From: Lotus japonicus
Lineage: Eukaryota > Streptophyta > Magnoliopsida > Fabales > Fabaceae
Length of the DNA stretch: 64,000 bases
Reading direction: 5' to 3'
Assembly: GCF_012489685.1 (NCBI RefSeq)
Contig: NC_080043.1
Span: 6,636,501 to 6,700,500, forward strand
This document shows, piece by piece, positions 11,074 to 23,929 of the stretch. How positions within the stretch are numbered: position 1 is the stretch's first letter; the number at the start of each line of letters is the position of its first letter. A program made the position numbers and the translations under genes. Under the pieces are notes generated by a model. That model had not been told where the DNA came from and made no database searches. It saw nothing but the letters and a program-made list of their open reading frames with translations.

Positions 11074-11508
11074 TTCCATTAGCTGATTGTCATTCTATAA
11101 AATCTTGAGGGAGAGAAGTGTAATTTACCTTAAATATTAATTAAAAACCCATGATGCCATTTTCTCATTAATGCATGATTTTGGAGATGCATAATGTTTA
11201 ATTCTTGATACTGTTTTTATTTTGAATGAATGCATTGTCGCATAGTTTTTTTTTTTTAAATAGTATTGATGCATTTCTAGAACTAATCCTTAAAATGAAC
11301 GATTTTTTCCATTTAAGTTTGGATCGTAGAATGATTATTTTTAAAAACAAAATATTCTCTTTAAGAAAAAATTGTTTACATGATTCTCATATCTTTATGA
11401 ATCATAGTCAACTCCCATTGTTTTTCGCATATCCTATATGTAGATTTCCCTTATCTCACAAAGTTTCATGAATATTCCTACTTTGTATTTGCATGATCAA
11501 CTGGATCC

Positions 11509-11516
11509 TATAAAAA
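11509..11516 (+). promoter_or_regulatory. TATA box of the aspartic protease gene
   Basis: TATAAAAA stands 77 bases upstream of the ATG at 11586. This is the expected place for a plant promoter with a short leader. Confidence 0.65.
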
Positions 11517-11585
11517 CTAAAAAGCAACAAAGAAATCCTGAGTGATAAAAAATCTCTAACAATTTGTAAGAGTTCATTTGTTGCT

Positions 11586-12911
11586 ATGATGACATGTTAC
11601 TCACTTGTTCTTCTCATATTTTGCCTTTGTGGAGTTTCTCTCACGGAGTCTCTAAGAAATGGATTTAGTGTGGAACTTATTCACCGTGACTCTTCAAAAT
11701 CACCATTTCATCGTCCTGCAGAAACTCACTTCCAACGAGTTTCCAATGTAGTGCGTCGTTCCTTCAACCGTGCCAATCATTTCAACAAAGCTTCTACTTC
11801 GAACCCCAAGAACACACCTAAATCAAATCATGTAATTCCTGATGATGGTGATTACATCATGAGTTATTCAGTTGGCACCCCAAAGTATCAGCTCTACGGT
11901 ATCGTTGATACTGGTAGTGATCTTGTGTGGCTCCAATGCCAACCTTGTAAGTCATGTTACAACCAAACCACACCCATATTCGATCCTTCAAAATCCAAGA
12001 CCTACAAAAACCTTCCTTGCTCCTCCTCGGTGTGTCAATCTGTGCCAGTTAGCACGTGTTCTTCTAATAATACTTGTAAATATACAGCTAACTATGGTGA
12101 TGGGTCAAAGTCAGATGGAGATGTTAGTGTGGAGACTCTAACATTGGACTCCACGAGTGGCTCCCCAATCTCATTTCCAAAAATTGTGATTGGTTGTGGA
12201 CATGACAATACCGGGTTGTTTCATGGAAGAGCCTCTGGCATAGTTGGGCTTGGGCGTGGATCTGTGTCTCTCACAACACAATTGGATACTTCAATTGGAG
12301 GAAAATTCTCCTATTGTTTGGTGCCTATGATTTCAGTGTCTGCTAACGCCTCAAGCAAACTCAATTTTGGTGATGTTGCTATCGTTTCCGGAAATAGAAC
12401 TGTCTCAACTCCTATAATCCAAAACATTGATCTAATTCTAAATAACTTTTACGTCCTGAATTTGGAAGCATTTAGTGTGGGAGATAAGAAGGTAGATTTT
12501 GTGGACTCCCCATTTGGATCTAGTGGAGTAAATATTATAATTGACTCTGGCACTACATTGACACTTTTGCCTGATGATATCTATAAAACTTTAGAATCAG
12601 CGGTGTCAGAGGCGGTGGATATGAAGCCTATTGAGGATCCTGAATCAAAATTCAGTCTCTGCTATGAAGGTACACTAGATGATTTGATGGCTCCTATAAT
12701 CACAGCTCATTTTAAGGGCGCTGATGTCCAATTAAGTTCTCTTAACACATTTTTTCAAGTTAGAGATCAGGTTGTGTGCTTTGCTTTTGCCTCGTCTAAT
12801 AGTGTTGGTGTGGCCATCTTCGGGAATTTGGCGCAACAGAACTTCTTGGTTGGTTATGACTTGAAAAATAAAATTGTCTCTTTTAAGCCCACAAATTGTA
12901 CCAATCAGTGA
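11586..12911 (+). CDS. CDR1/nepenthesin-type aspartic protease (A1B), 441 aa
   Basis: A single-exon secreted pepsin-like protease. A hydrophobic N-terminal signal segment (residues about 4-20) precedes a propeptide with the family motif GFSVELIHRDSSKSP (26-40). The first catalytic motif is DTGSDLVWLQC with D108, the flap tyrosine is near Y170 (NYGDGS), and the second catalytic motif is DSGTT with D320. A cysteine-rich nepenthesin-type insertion (CQPCKSC...C...C...C, 118-164) lies between the first aspartate and the flap, and the end is FKPTNC. Length and lack of introns fit the family, to which Arabidopsis CDR1 (apoplastic, disease resistance signalling) belongs. Two adjacent ATG codons are possible starts and the first is used here. 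No defects are seen. The exact substrate is unknown. Confidence 0.95.
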   Translation: MMTCYSLVLLIFCLCGVSLTESLRNGFSVELIHRDSSKSPFHRPAETHFQRVSNVVRRSFNRANHFNKASTSNPKNTPKSNHVIPDDGDYIMSYSVGTPKYQLYGIVDTGSDLVWLQCQPCKSCYNQTTPIFDPSKSKTYKNLPCSSSVCQSVPVSTCSSNNTCKYTANYGDGSKSDGDVSVETLTLDSTSGSPISFPKIVIGCGHDNTGLFHGRASGIVGLGRGSVSLTTQLDTSIGGKFSYCLVPMISVSANASSKLNFGDVAIVSGNRTVSTPIIQNIDLILNNFYVLNLEAFSVGDKKVDFVDSPFGSSGVNIIIDSGTTLTLLPDDIYKTLESAVSEAVDMKPIEDPESKFSLCYEGTLDDLMAPIITAHFKGADVQLSSLNTFFQVRDQVVCFAFASSNSVGVAIFGNLAQQNFLVGYDLKNKIVSFKPTNCTNQ

Positions 12912-13488
12912 TTGAATTGTGATTTGACTACTTGTTTACATTTCTCAGCTTTAATCATTGAATTGATAATTCTTACATTGGGTCTTAACTCTAGCTCTGT
13001 GGCGTTCGTTGGTTTTTGTTGGTGTGGGTGTTTAGAGGTTATTAGTACGGTTTTGGTGCTTATGCATGTGGGTTTTTAAAGGTTTTGGGATGATTCTGCC
13101 ACGGTGGTTGAGCTTGTTGTCAGCTTTTGTTAACGTGATTATTGTACCCTTGTTGAGATGATATATTTCTGAACTCTATCTTTATTTTTTAAAAATTATG
13201 ACATTGATATGTACCAAAATAATAATTTTATCATAAATTAAACTTTTTTTCATTTCTTCTTTTGATACAATCAATTAATAATAAAACATAACATGTGGGG
13301 GTCTTCAGGTAGTTTCTTGGGCGTTGATTCTTTCTTTGAGGGATTTTAGGGGTTTTTGGTATACATTAAAAAATAAAAAATAGTAATACACATTTTTTTT
13401 TGCTTCGGAAAATATACACATTATTATTTAACAAGCTTATATTCCTAAATTTAAACCATTAATGGTACTATGGTAGAATCATAACTAA
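12912..13488. other. downstream of protease gene
   Basis: This is the presumed 3' untranslated region followed by AT-rich sequence. No further gene or element was recognised. Confidence 0.4.
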
Positions 13489-13824
13489 GAGCATCTTCAA
13501 TGAGAGTATGTAATGTCAAATATATGCTCCCACCAATATCTATTACCATTGAAGCATATTTTTAATTTCAACATGACTAGTGAGGGTATGTGATCAGAGT
13601 AGATACTCAATTTAGTCATAAAAAGTGTGTTTGCATGTATTATTGCTTAATGTAAAATGTTCAAATAAAACTTACAATTAATAAAATAATTTATTTATAT
13701 AAACTTTTAAGAGTTGTTGGGTTGGAGTAAAAATTAATAAAATAATGTAGATAATTTGACATTATTAAGAGTTATAAAAAGTAAAATGTAAATACTTCAG
13801 TGAATATCATGGTTAAAGATGCTC
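13489..13824. mobile_element. Tourist-like (PIF/Harbinger) MITE, 336 bp
   Basis: The ends GAGCATCTTCAA... and ...TTAAAGATGCTC form inverted repeats and are bordered by TAA on both sides (13486-13488, 13825-13827). TAA/TTA is the usual 3-bp target duplication of PIF/Harbinger elements. The interior is AT-rich and non-coding. Confidence 0.75.
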
Positions 13825-13827
13825 TAA

Positions 13828-15489
13828 GCATGACTGACAAAACTAAGCATCACTAACCACTGACCAGCCCCTGCCATTTAATTGATAGCTGAATGATTAA
13901 ATAATAAATACCCACCACGTGAAATTTATGGCCCAAATTAATATTAAAAAAAAACATTTGTTTTGAATATTTCTATTATCAAAAAGAAAGAAAGCCGAAT
14001 CATAAAGCTATGGCAAACTATATGATTAAATTGTTTGCCTTCACCCTCAAACCTCTTCCTTCCTCATATGGCAGAAGTGCAATAATGCGCAGCCGCACAC
14101 CATTCTGCATGCAAGAACATCCCCAGACCCCAGAATTATGAAAATTACAAACTCAAAAATAGATACACAGTTGCGCTGCGCCCCTAACCCAACCATCCCC
14201 ACAAATAACACACACATACTTAATGGAATTACCCAATGATATAGGAGTGATTTGTAAAGACAAAACATATCATTTTAGCATCAATAAGGTAGTTTTTTCA
14301 TTATTTGTTTAATCACTGTATGAATTTTCTACCTATTTCCATTTGGCATTGGAATTGGAATTGGTGAAGAAATCAAAGAAGAGAACTTTTGGGGGTCAAA
14401 GAGTCAAAGGTTAGCATTGGAAGCAACTTGGAGCAAGAGAAAGAGCACTAGGAAGGTCAGCATTACGGCCACGGTTTGCTAGCCATGAAGCACACGTTAT
14501 CTTGTTATTGCTTGATCTAAATGCTTTGGTTTATCCATTGCCTGATCTTATCAATAATTTTTTGTTTGCCTTTGTCCAATCTGCATCAATTTCATTTGCT
14601 AATTTAATATTATTACTCTCAATGGATCATATAAGTCTTTACAATTACAAATATTTTATTCGGGATTTCCAAATTGAGTAATTAGTGGAATCCAATTTCA
14701 AGCAATATAATATCGCCTTCACCCTAAAGAGCACAAACAAAAACTCCAACCAAAGAGCTTTGATATGAGTTGTTGGTAAATTAATATGAAAAATAATATT
14801 AAAACCTTGCCGTTCATTTGTAAGGTTGATATTATCAACACAGTAAACTCCACCAATGAGTACACTAACCCAAACAATAAAGATGGTAAAGTCCCAAATA
14901 AAACAAGCCAAAAACTACAACCTTAATGACATGAACAACATAATGTTAATTCAAAACAGAGCACTTTTACCGTGCAGTTCATTTGTCAAAGAGATTATTC
15001 TACTTGTCTGTTCACTGCTATGCTTCTTCTTGCGAGAATTCTCTTCCCTCGATATGTAGCTCTAAATTTGGGGGTATTACACCCTTTTACATTAATCTTG
15101 GGCTACGGCCCACTAAAACCTTACCTTTTTTCAAGTCAGGGTGAGCCCACTCGGTAGCAGTACAAAAACCAAAAGAATTTTCTTTTCACTCTATAAAGTT
15201 TTTAGTCTTGACCAAAGTATCCCCACAGCCGACAGCCGTGAGACTAATCTTTTGTCTCACGATCAGCGCACTAAACGGTATGAAGTTATGAACCAACTAC
15301 ATTTATAATTATCTCGTTTTTAACTGTGTACAGAAACCAAAAGACCAGTTTGGAGGATAATTATCTTCAATTCAATTAATGATTTTTTGACGAATGTAAC
15401 CACCCGTTTGAGAAATAGTTGCATGTCTTTTTTAATAAATAAAATTTTCATGATCTAAACTTCTGTTTTAATCCTTACATGGTCTAGCT
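13828..15489. other. gene-free stretch
   Basis: AT-rich sequence with scattered short open frames that lack splice sites or recognisable motifs. I see no gene or bounded repeat. Confidence 0.4.
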
Positions 15490-15611
15490 TGCTTACCTAT
15501 AAATCATGAAGAAGAACATATTAATGACTCATCAATAATAAGAATCGCACTGCTTACCTATAAATCATGAAGAAGAACATATTAATGACCCATCAATAAT
15601 AAGAATCGCAC
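15490..15611. repeat. tandem duplication, 61-bp unit x 2
   Basis: Two adjacent copies (15490-15550, 15551-15611) begin TGCTTACCTATAAATCATGA and differ at a single base (GACTC versus GACCC). This is a very recent local duplication in otherwise anonymous sequence. Confidence 0.9.
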
Positions 15612-16011
15612 TTAGTAACAAATGTGCATGAAATCTTAGCAAATACTCCACTACATTTGTTATTTATTAAGCGTCTTGAGAGGAAAGAAATACATATATC
15701 TATCACTATTTTTGAAGAAGTTGTATGTAATTGACTGCTCGACATCGATTTTATTATATTTTGTAAAACAATAATAACGACTTAGATGGTTTCTAGGGTG
15801 AAAGCATGCGTTCTTTCAGCCATGAAAGACTATAATGACACAAATAGCAGGTTAAGTTTACCTGTTGGAACTTAAAAAATTAGTCTTTTAAATTTTTATT
15901 ATCTTTAAGTTGTTTCCTATAATGTAGAAAGGTAGAGGTAAATGGGGGTAGTGAACCATAGTGGTGAATAGTTCTCTTCCTCTTCCCGTGGTAATTGGGT
16001 TATATACCTGC

Positions 16012-16692
16012 CAGGGCCGTGTATAGAGATTTTGGGGCCTTAGGCGAAAATATTAAAGTGATCGATTTTGTTTTGACAAGAATCTTAAAGAGACCTAACA
16101 TATCATATAAATTAATTTTTTATATTAACCTTCTAGTTTTTGAGTTGCGAAATCATTTATAATAGTTTTATGCTGCAAAATAAATAAAAAATTATGAACA
16201 ATAGAACATGAAACACAATGAATGAATCATTGAGAGATTTTGCAACACTTAAATATCAAATATCTCAAATGTATAGAAAAAATGAAATTTTTCTTTTTTT
16301 AGAGAAGAAACAATGGTGAAGAGTAAACTTATACAATACTATATATATAAATCATAAAAAATTTATGTTACGAATAACACAATTTGCTTTTTTGAGTTTT
16401 GGAAATGTATAAACAACATATATTTTATTTATTAGTTTTTCTGGAAAATGTAAATTTTCTAATACAAAACAATACTACTAAAAACTATCAAAGTTGCACT
16501 TCTCATGTTACACTTCTAAATTCTCACATTGCATTGCATATGTTGTAATTGATGTTACCAAATTTGTCATTGTTTTACCTTCTCAAATCTCATTAATATA
16601 TCTTATACACATACTAAATATTTTTTGGGGCCTATATATATTTGGGGGCCTTAGGCAATTGCCTATTTTATCTACCCTTCTACACGGCTCTG
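16012..16692. mobile_element. hAT-type non-autonomous transposon, 681 bp
   Basis: Terminal inverted repeats CAG[GA]GCCGTGTA are flanked by an exact 8-bp duplication ATACCTGC (16004-16011, 16693-16700). Just inside both ends, and in the same orientation, sits a block GGGGCCTTAGGC, an odd direct subterminal repeat. No transposase is encoded. Confidence 0.85.
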
Positions 16693-16700
16693 ATACCTGC

Positions 16701-18299
16701 GGCTATGTCTTCCAATAATGGTGATCAAGAAGAAGAGAACCTAGAATTTTTTATGACACTTGTAAAAATATAATTGAACCATCTAGAGTTGTTTTTTTTG
16801 TTGTTGCTAATTGTGAGGGCTAATGCCCACATCTAGGGTAGTTTTACCCAAACTAAATCTTGAGTGATTTATACAATAGAATCACTTGAAATAAACAAAA
16901 TGTTTTTTCGGCTCATTTATATCCATTCGATTCATGCAACCAGATCAACCAACAAAGGGGGACTCTGCAATTTCATGAGTACCACCCGATCCCTGGGGTG
17001 GCCCGGCCCCAGGGCCCCCCACTGTCATATCTTTTGAGTTCTCCACGTGCTACGCTTTGAAAAGTATGATATGATGATACTCCCAAGCAATCAATAGTGG
17101 CGTTCCACTGTTTTGAGTAATAAGTTGCATAGAAAAGGAAGAGGTCCACACACTCCCCTTGTCACATAATGCATCATCGTCAACATGATAGTAACTACCA
17201 AACCATGCCCCAGTGATTAATGTTGGATAGTGATGTGTTGTGTGGGGGGTGAGTGTGTGGGACCCACGGAGTTGGGGATTTGGGAGCTGAATGAGGAGCT
17301 GCTCTGGTCCCATGAAACAATTTGACATTGGACATCCTTTTGCATTCTTCAGGATAAACAATGAGCTAGGTTCTATTGCAAAAGTTTGGGTCTTGGACCA
17401 CATTTGGAAAAAAAAAATAGGCTTAAAGTATTTCCACGGCTAACAACAATGAGACTAACTCTCTAGAAACTTAGAAATCACATTAAGCGAGTAAACTTCT
17501 CTTAAAAAATCATTCTCCATTTACACCGCACATGCAAGATCGAACTCTCAACTAAATGTTTAAAAAACTTATCTACCAAGTGTATTGGGGCTTGTTGGTA
17601 AGCCCATAAGATGTTGAAATCATGGGAGCAAACAATCATTTGTTTTTCAATAATGGCATGGTCATAGCTCCTTTTATTTAACATGTACGTAATCAGATTC
17701 TGAATCCCCTGGTCATCATTCTATTATTCTATATCATCATCCTTTTTAATTTCCTACTAGGTTGAGTCAATCATATAAGGTCAGATTATTTATCTTTATA
17801 TTTCTCTTACATGGAAAAAAGAAGAGGTAAGTTTCGTCTCTAATGCCAAATGTGCATATGCATGATCGGTGTTTATGTAAATATAATTATGACGCAGAGT
17901 TAATGAATATGGAGAATGCATAGGAGTATAAGGTCAATTTGAAGAGAATAGAGATAAATGCAAAGTTTGATTGGATTGATGGAAAATGGTGCGGGCATTT
18001 TTACCTGGAGGATGATATCCAGCTGGAAGGTCTCTTTAATTTCAGAAAATTAGAATATGTTTAATTCAGTTAAGCTAAAGTATGATCAAGAAGGCTCTTG
18101 GCAATGGTCCAATATCGATAGTTTGCGAGAATATTCTGCAAATTCTAGCCGGCCCAGTATGACTGCCCAGAGGCCAATGCTAAATCCTAGTTGTTCTTTT
18201 CGTACTTTGACAAACTAGTCTACATTGAAACTAGTGGTTCTTTGTACTTTGACACTAGTGGTTCTTTCATACATGTGCTAAAAACAGGACGGTGGAGAG
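16701..18299. other. gene-free stretch with a GC-rich palindrome and a dispersed repeat
   Basis: It contains an 8-bp GC-rich palindrome CCCTGGGG/CCCCAGGG near 16992-17015 and, at 17435-17580, the second copy of the dispersed repeat also found at 1219-1330. Open frames here lack motifs or splicing support. Confidence 0.4.
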
Positions 18300-18613
18300 T
18301 GAGGGGTAGGGTTTGGTTTGGACAAAGAGTAAGAGGAGAGAGCTTATAAAGCTGAACGTGTGGAGAAATCATTGAAAGTTAGCGTCGTTCGCTAAATTAT
18401 CAACTGAATAGATGGGCCAAAGTGACTTAACATTAGCAGCCAACGCTAAATGGTGGGTCAAGTAGATAGGTCGGACGAAAATAACATTATCATTTGCTAT
18501 AACCGACACTAATTTGATCGTTAGTTTTAACGTTGGCTAAGAACAACCGCTAATGGACAGTGGATAGACATGAATTTGGTTGGTGAGCCGATTCTAATTG
18601 ACCGACAATATAT

Positions 18614-18689
<76 letters not shown>

Positions 18690-18804
18690 CGTAATTTAAA
18701 ATTGTCACTTTGCATCGGTTTGGCCTACCCTAATGAGAAAATTTTAGTATCGGTGTCAGAGCCGGCACAAAACTTTGGTGCTAGTTTAGCCTTTTCTTGT
18801 AGTG
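18300..18804. mobile_element. CACTA (EnSpm) transposon terminus, one-ended remnant
   Basis: The right end reads TTTTCTTGTAGTG (18792-18804), the reverse complement of the canonical CACTACAAGAAAA. Inward lie several short subterminal motifs (AGCGTCGTTCGCTAA, CCAACGCTAA, CCGACACTAA, ATCGGTGTCAG) on both strands, as in CACTA elements. No matching left end was found, so the element is truncated and its inner limit is a guess. A long TA microsatellite lies inside it. Confidence 0.55.
18615..18688. repeat. (TA)n microsatellite, about 36 units
   Basis: An almost uninterrupted TA dinucleotide run lies within the CACTA terminal region. Confidence 0.95.
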
Positions 18805-19259
18805 TTTGAACTTTCATGTGTTCTTATGTTACTTGAAGCTTAAGCAAGCTAGATCCTAAGTTTAAAGGGAGTTCCTATTGAGCTTCCACATAAATCCACA
18901 TTATTAGGAGTATATCGAAATTTACTTTGACTCTTAAGTCAACAGCTGAATGAGAAATAATTATTAGGGATTAGAATGAGTGTACTTGAAAATTATTAAC
19001 ATTTCTCATATCTATAGTAGTTAGTATAATTTTGAGGCCAATCCCTAAATATCAAGAATATATCATGAGCATCAAATGCGGTCAATTTTTCGGCCTCAAC
19101 CGACGCTGACATCAATGTCATATATGTAGCCCCTCTTGCCGTTCATTAGCGGAGTCTGCGTCGACACTAATTTCCCCGTCTAGGATGATGCTAATATGAA
19201 GTAGATCTGCTCCAATCTCTTAGGCCTTAGGCCCACATGTTAGCGTCATCCTAACCTTC

Positions 19260-19640
19260 AGCGGTTACTCAACATGATTTTCCAAATAAGCCTCACCCTC
19301 TCTCCCTCCCCCCCTCAAACCCTCACTCCTTCCTCTTCGTAGCCGCCTCACCTCGATCTCCTCTTGCTTCTACCCTTGCCCTCTACACCCCACTACCATT
19401 TCCCTATCCTCTTTCTCGCCCTACCTTTTCTTTCATCAAACCCTCATACTCTCAAACCCTCACAACCATATCTATGTCACTCTCCCCAACACTCCACCAT
19501 ACTCCTTGTCGCCCCTACCCTTTACCCCTGACGCCATGCCTCTCATACTCTAAAATGTCACAACCTCAACTATGACGAACATCTCTTCGTCTCCGCTTCA
19601 AGTCTCCCCGCGCTTCCCTTAACTTTGTATATTCTCATAT
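19260..19640. other. pyrimidine-rich, strand-asymmetric block
   Basis: About 380 bases are strongly C+T biased on the plus strand, with the phrase CAAACCCTCA recurring several times. It carries no open frame of note. It may be leader sequence of a decayed transposon next to the CACTA end, but this is a guess. Confidence 0.4.
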
Positions 19641-19880
19641 CCATACTTTTTAAATAACTCTCGTTCTTATCCTTATACCGACGTGGAAAACAACTTAAAT
19701 GTTTGCCCTCGTACCATGAGTACATATACATGGATACATGTACACACTACCTACAATTTAGCCAAATAGAATATAATCATGGCTATTTCATCATATTTTT
19801 AACAAATAACTAAAACATGACTTTAACAAATAACTAAAACATGACTGATATTATAAAATACAAGTATGTTAAATAAAATA

Positions 19881-20391
19881 GGAGTGGAAATAGGTCAGGT
19901 TAGGTGGGTCAGGCTTTGCGTGGCCCAAGTCTGACCTTCATTATGATTTCACGACCCAAGGTTCTTTAGACAGTCTAGCCTGATCTATTAACCTATTGTT
20001 TGCAAGGAAATTTAACAGAAAATGTTCTCTTAAAGAGGCTTTAAAGAAGCTAGTAGGTCAATGAACTAATAAGTTACAAGCTAAAAGACCAGCGGGCTAA
20101 TAAGTCTTTCTACATTATCACTGCATTTCATTTATTTATATTATTAATATAAAAATAATATCATGTAAACTGTTCGACCTATAAGGCCAAACAAGCTTTT
20201 TTCATAGCCTAAACTTAGTTTTTTTTTTAAAATGAAATAGGCTCTTTAAAAAGCAGAATTCTATATATTTTATTAAAAGGGCCAAACCAAACTTTTGACG
20301 GGCTAGGCCAGACATTTGACAGATCATGATCAGCCTTTTGACCGGTCAGGCCGCGAGCCTTTGACGAGCCACCTGACCTAATTCAACCCCT
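19881..20391. mobile_element. inverted-repeat-bounded element, about 510 bp, class uncertain
   Basis: The left end AGGAGTGGAAATAGGTCAGG and the right end, read in reverse (GAGGGGTTGAATTAGGTCAGG), match with a few changes. The interior alternates GGTCAGGC and GGCCTGACC-type motifs. The flanking bases do not give a clean duplication. The ends resemble hAT-type plant repeats. Confidence 0.45.
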
Positions 20392-23300
20392 CAATACAAA
20401 TGTAAATACAAAATAGTATAATTCAATTAAGTCACCATATGATAACTCATATAGTAAAAGTTGGGTGACATATGAGTCGCGGAGGGCACAAAGTCAAGAA
20501 ATCAATCCATATCAGGTATAATTTATTTTTCCGATATAAAAAAAAAAGTATAACTCAATTATCATCTTAGTCATGAAACACATCCAATTTCTTTTTTTAA
20601 GAAGCAAATACATAGAGTATTAAATTTCTAAGATTTGAAGTTACTAATTGATATGCCATTCAAAAAAAAAAAGTTACTAATTGATATGATTATTATCCCA
20701 ATGTATCTCGCTATGAAACGCCAAGCTTGTGACTCTTAACAATACAATATGACGGTCTTCGCCGTTGACGACGTGCTGTGGAAACGGGGCGATGTACAAA
20801 TTTGATGATATGTTAATTGATTAACTGCCTTTATATTTTGCACTTTAAAATGGGGAAACCTGATTTTGTATCCTTCTTTATCAGCCACACCAAACACGCG
20901 CCCTGAGAAATAAATTCCAAGTGATTGCAGGAAAATGAGAAAAATGTTTTAATCAAAAAGAAAATGAGAAAAATGACACGATAAAATTGCAGGAAAAGGA
21001 CTCATCTCTGTGTGGCTAGATTCTCTTTGGGGTCACTTAAGATTTGTTTTGCCATATAATTATTGGGTTGTGCATAAAACACAAAAAAGGAATTAGTGTT
21101 GATTCTCTTTATTGGTGAAAACACCGACACATGATGCTTACACCTAACCAAACCGTGTTTCCAAAGGATTAGAATCCCCTGCAATTGTCAACATTAACTG
21201 CAGGGTATGCAGTTCTAAATCCTACCCTTAAAATTTTATTGTTTTATCTTCAAAATAAAATTCAATGTTAAGATACTACAATCTGTGTTTGAACTGAATG
21301 GATCATGATGCGTTTTCAAATTCATTAATCGTAAATTTGCATGTGATTTTAATTTATTCACACTTCACTCATATTACCGTTTTATTTATACTCTTTTTTT
21401 TTTTTTCATTATTGGGCTCATTAGTGATTATTACCGATGTTTCTGTGAAAGTCGTTGGAAACTTATTGATGTAGTAGGTCGTCGGTAAGTTTCCCACGGC
21501 CCACATCCCGCTCCTCGCACAAGCCATTTGCAAAACGTGGGGTGTTAGTGCTTTCTCTCTCTTAGTCAGCATAGAGACTATTTTGATCGATCTTCCTTGT
21601 GTCGGTTGGCCTGGTTCACTGTGGATAACCACTATTATTCTTAATTAAGGAATGAAACCAAATTTACAATATGTGACAAAACCCCTAGTTTCTGAGTGTA
21701 GCTTCGAAATATATCTTCCCTTGAACTTAGACTTTTGGTAATGTTCACAAATCATGTCCAAATGCATGACACTTCGCATTCGGCTCCCTTGCTCATCCAT
21801 CTCAACGGCTAGCTCTGCTATTTCGATTGTCAGGCTAATGGCAAGTTTGTTCATCTAGCTAGCTTGTCTCTTCGATTACTTTTGTATTTGTTATGGATTT
21901 TTGATTGCCAACAAAACCGCTAATATAATTATATTAGGATTAAGAGAGTAAAAAAGATGATGTGATACAATTGAGAAAGAAAAAGAATAATTTAATTTGA
22001 TGGATAATTTGACTCAAAAACAGTATAAAACGTGTCATAGTTTGGCCTTTTAGATTAAAGCAACATTTCGTTATAATTTCGTTCGAAGCTTCGTAGACAA
22101 AATGCATCAATACAATACCAAGCACCAATTTTTCTCAAGTTAGATTACTCCTTTAAATTTTGTCATGACACAAAATTTAAACATTACTCTTTTGTTGGTT
22201 AGCTTGCTCGGCTTTAGTGACCGCAAATTAAATAACGTGGTTTCAATGGTCCATTAGAGGTAGTAAAATAAATTGAGACCCAACGAAAGCACTACATGGC
22301 CCACCTCAGTTTTCTTGGAAGGTTCATGTGAAGAGGCTTCTAATTATTGTGAACCAGAAACTAAGAAAGCGATCTGCTTTCAAGAATAACAACAACAAAG
22401 GAAACAACATGGCATGATTAAAGGATAAAGAGTTGAGCTTACGTAAACACTACAATGCACTTTGGTACTCAAATAATAAATATATTTATTGTGAATGTAG
22501 TAGTTAATGCTAGCTAGTGAATCATTAAAATCCATTTGAGACGCTTTTCTTTTCAAATAAGTAGGAAACTACCCAACGGTAGCAAACATCTAGGATACAT
22601 ATGTATGTTGGTGACAATTTTCGATGACCGCAAAATATATTTTAAAGCTATAACCATTTCATTTTGTGACAGTTAAACCACCATAAAAATTGGTGTTCTA
22701 ACCCTCTTAGTGGTTCATGTATTACGATTTTATTTTATTTTTTTCCTATAAAATAATATATATATCACCAGTTTTTTAAACATTCATGCAACACATTTTG
22801 GTTTGATAATCATTTAAAATGGAGGGCTTTTTTCTCTACTTTTACTTTGACGTATGACATATGTTATGTTATTATAATACGTAATAAATTTTTCTACTTT
22901 ATTTGGTTACAAAGAGGAAATATTTAATCACATAATATTTTAAATAATAAAGTGAAAGGTGTAAATCCTCATTTTTTATATTGGAGAAATGACCATATAT
23001 TTATTGTACAAAATAGTAACTAGTGCTTGTCAATCATTAAAAAATCCATTTGAAACATATTTTTTCCCTATTTTCCATGTATGCGCCTTGTGAGAAAACT
23101 TGTTTCTCCACCCGCGTTATTCTATAGCGTGTGCATGGGTACACCTTTTTGTGTCGACATCCTTTTCAAATACTACAAATTTGCAAGTTTTATTTTTTTA
23201 TGTTCTTAACAATAAATTTTTAGAATATAGTACTATTTAGAAAAACATACTATTTAACACACTTGTCTAGACTATTTGTCACTTTACAAAAAATGTGATG

Positions 23301-23590
23301 ATTATCTATAAAATAAACCAATTATAAAGAATCTATGATGAAAAATTTGTTTACAAGATTATGTGCCAAAAGTTTCTCTTTCAATAATACTTCACGGTAA
23401 ATTATAAAGTGTGACATAGTGATTAGCTCATTTTTTCTCTTAGTCATAAGGTTAGAGTACGATCTTCATCAATGGAAATTGAACGCATATCAGATATTAA
23501 CTGTTTACTGCAAGCACCCGAAGCGAGGGATTAGAAATTGATGTCAATAGTGGATACCTTGGGATCACCCAAAAAAATAATACTCCATGG
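20392..23590. other. gene-free stretch
   Basis: Only AT-rich sequence and a possible decayed SINE near 20440-20550 (ATAACTCATATAGTAAAAG followed by a poly-A-like tail). Open frames here are short and show no recognisable domain. Confidence 0.4.
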
Positions 23591-23599
23591 TATACCAAT

Positions 23600-23780
23600 A
23601 AGGTCTAGTATAAATGATAAATAGATAGTCTCCTTAAATATTTAATTCGAGATTCGACCCCGAACGGTGCGTATGAAGAAGGGTCTATTGAGAGAGACAT
23701 AGTTACTTAATTTCATTGTTGTCGACAGTAGAATACCTTTATAAAACCAAGAAATAATAACACTTAAGGGAATGAGAAAT
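23600..23780 (+). mobile_element. degenerate SINE-like repeat, copy 1
   Basis: A box B-like block (CGAGATTCGACCCCGA) is followed by GTATGAAGAAGGGTC. The arrangement matches 30985-31190 (TAGGATTCGATCCTTAGC then TATATGAAGATG), suggesting a second SINE family. Boundaries are approximate. Confidence 0.35.
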
Positions 23781-23929
23781 TATGAAGCACCAAAATACAT
23801 AGGATATATAGGGTTTGAATTTATCTATCTTGAAGTATGCAAGTTTTTTCTAGAAGGCAAAATCTTTTTTGGATAGAATGGTCGATAGTACATTCAACAC
23901 GCAACTAAGTGAGCATATCCCCCAATATT

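Noticed and set aside
17050..17403. 117-codon minus-strand open frame
   Set aside because: No recognisable domain, no splice or promoter support, and a composition like its surroundings; probably chance.
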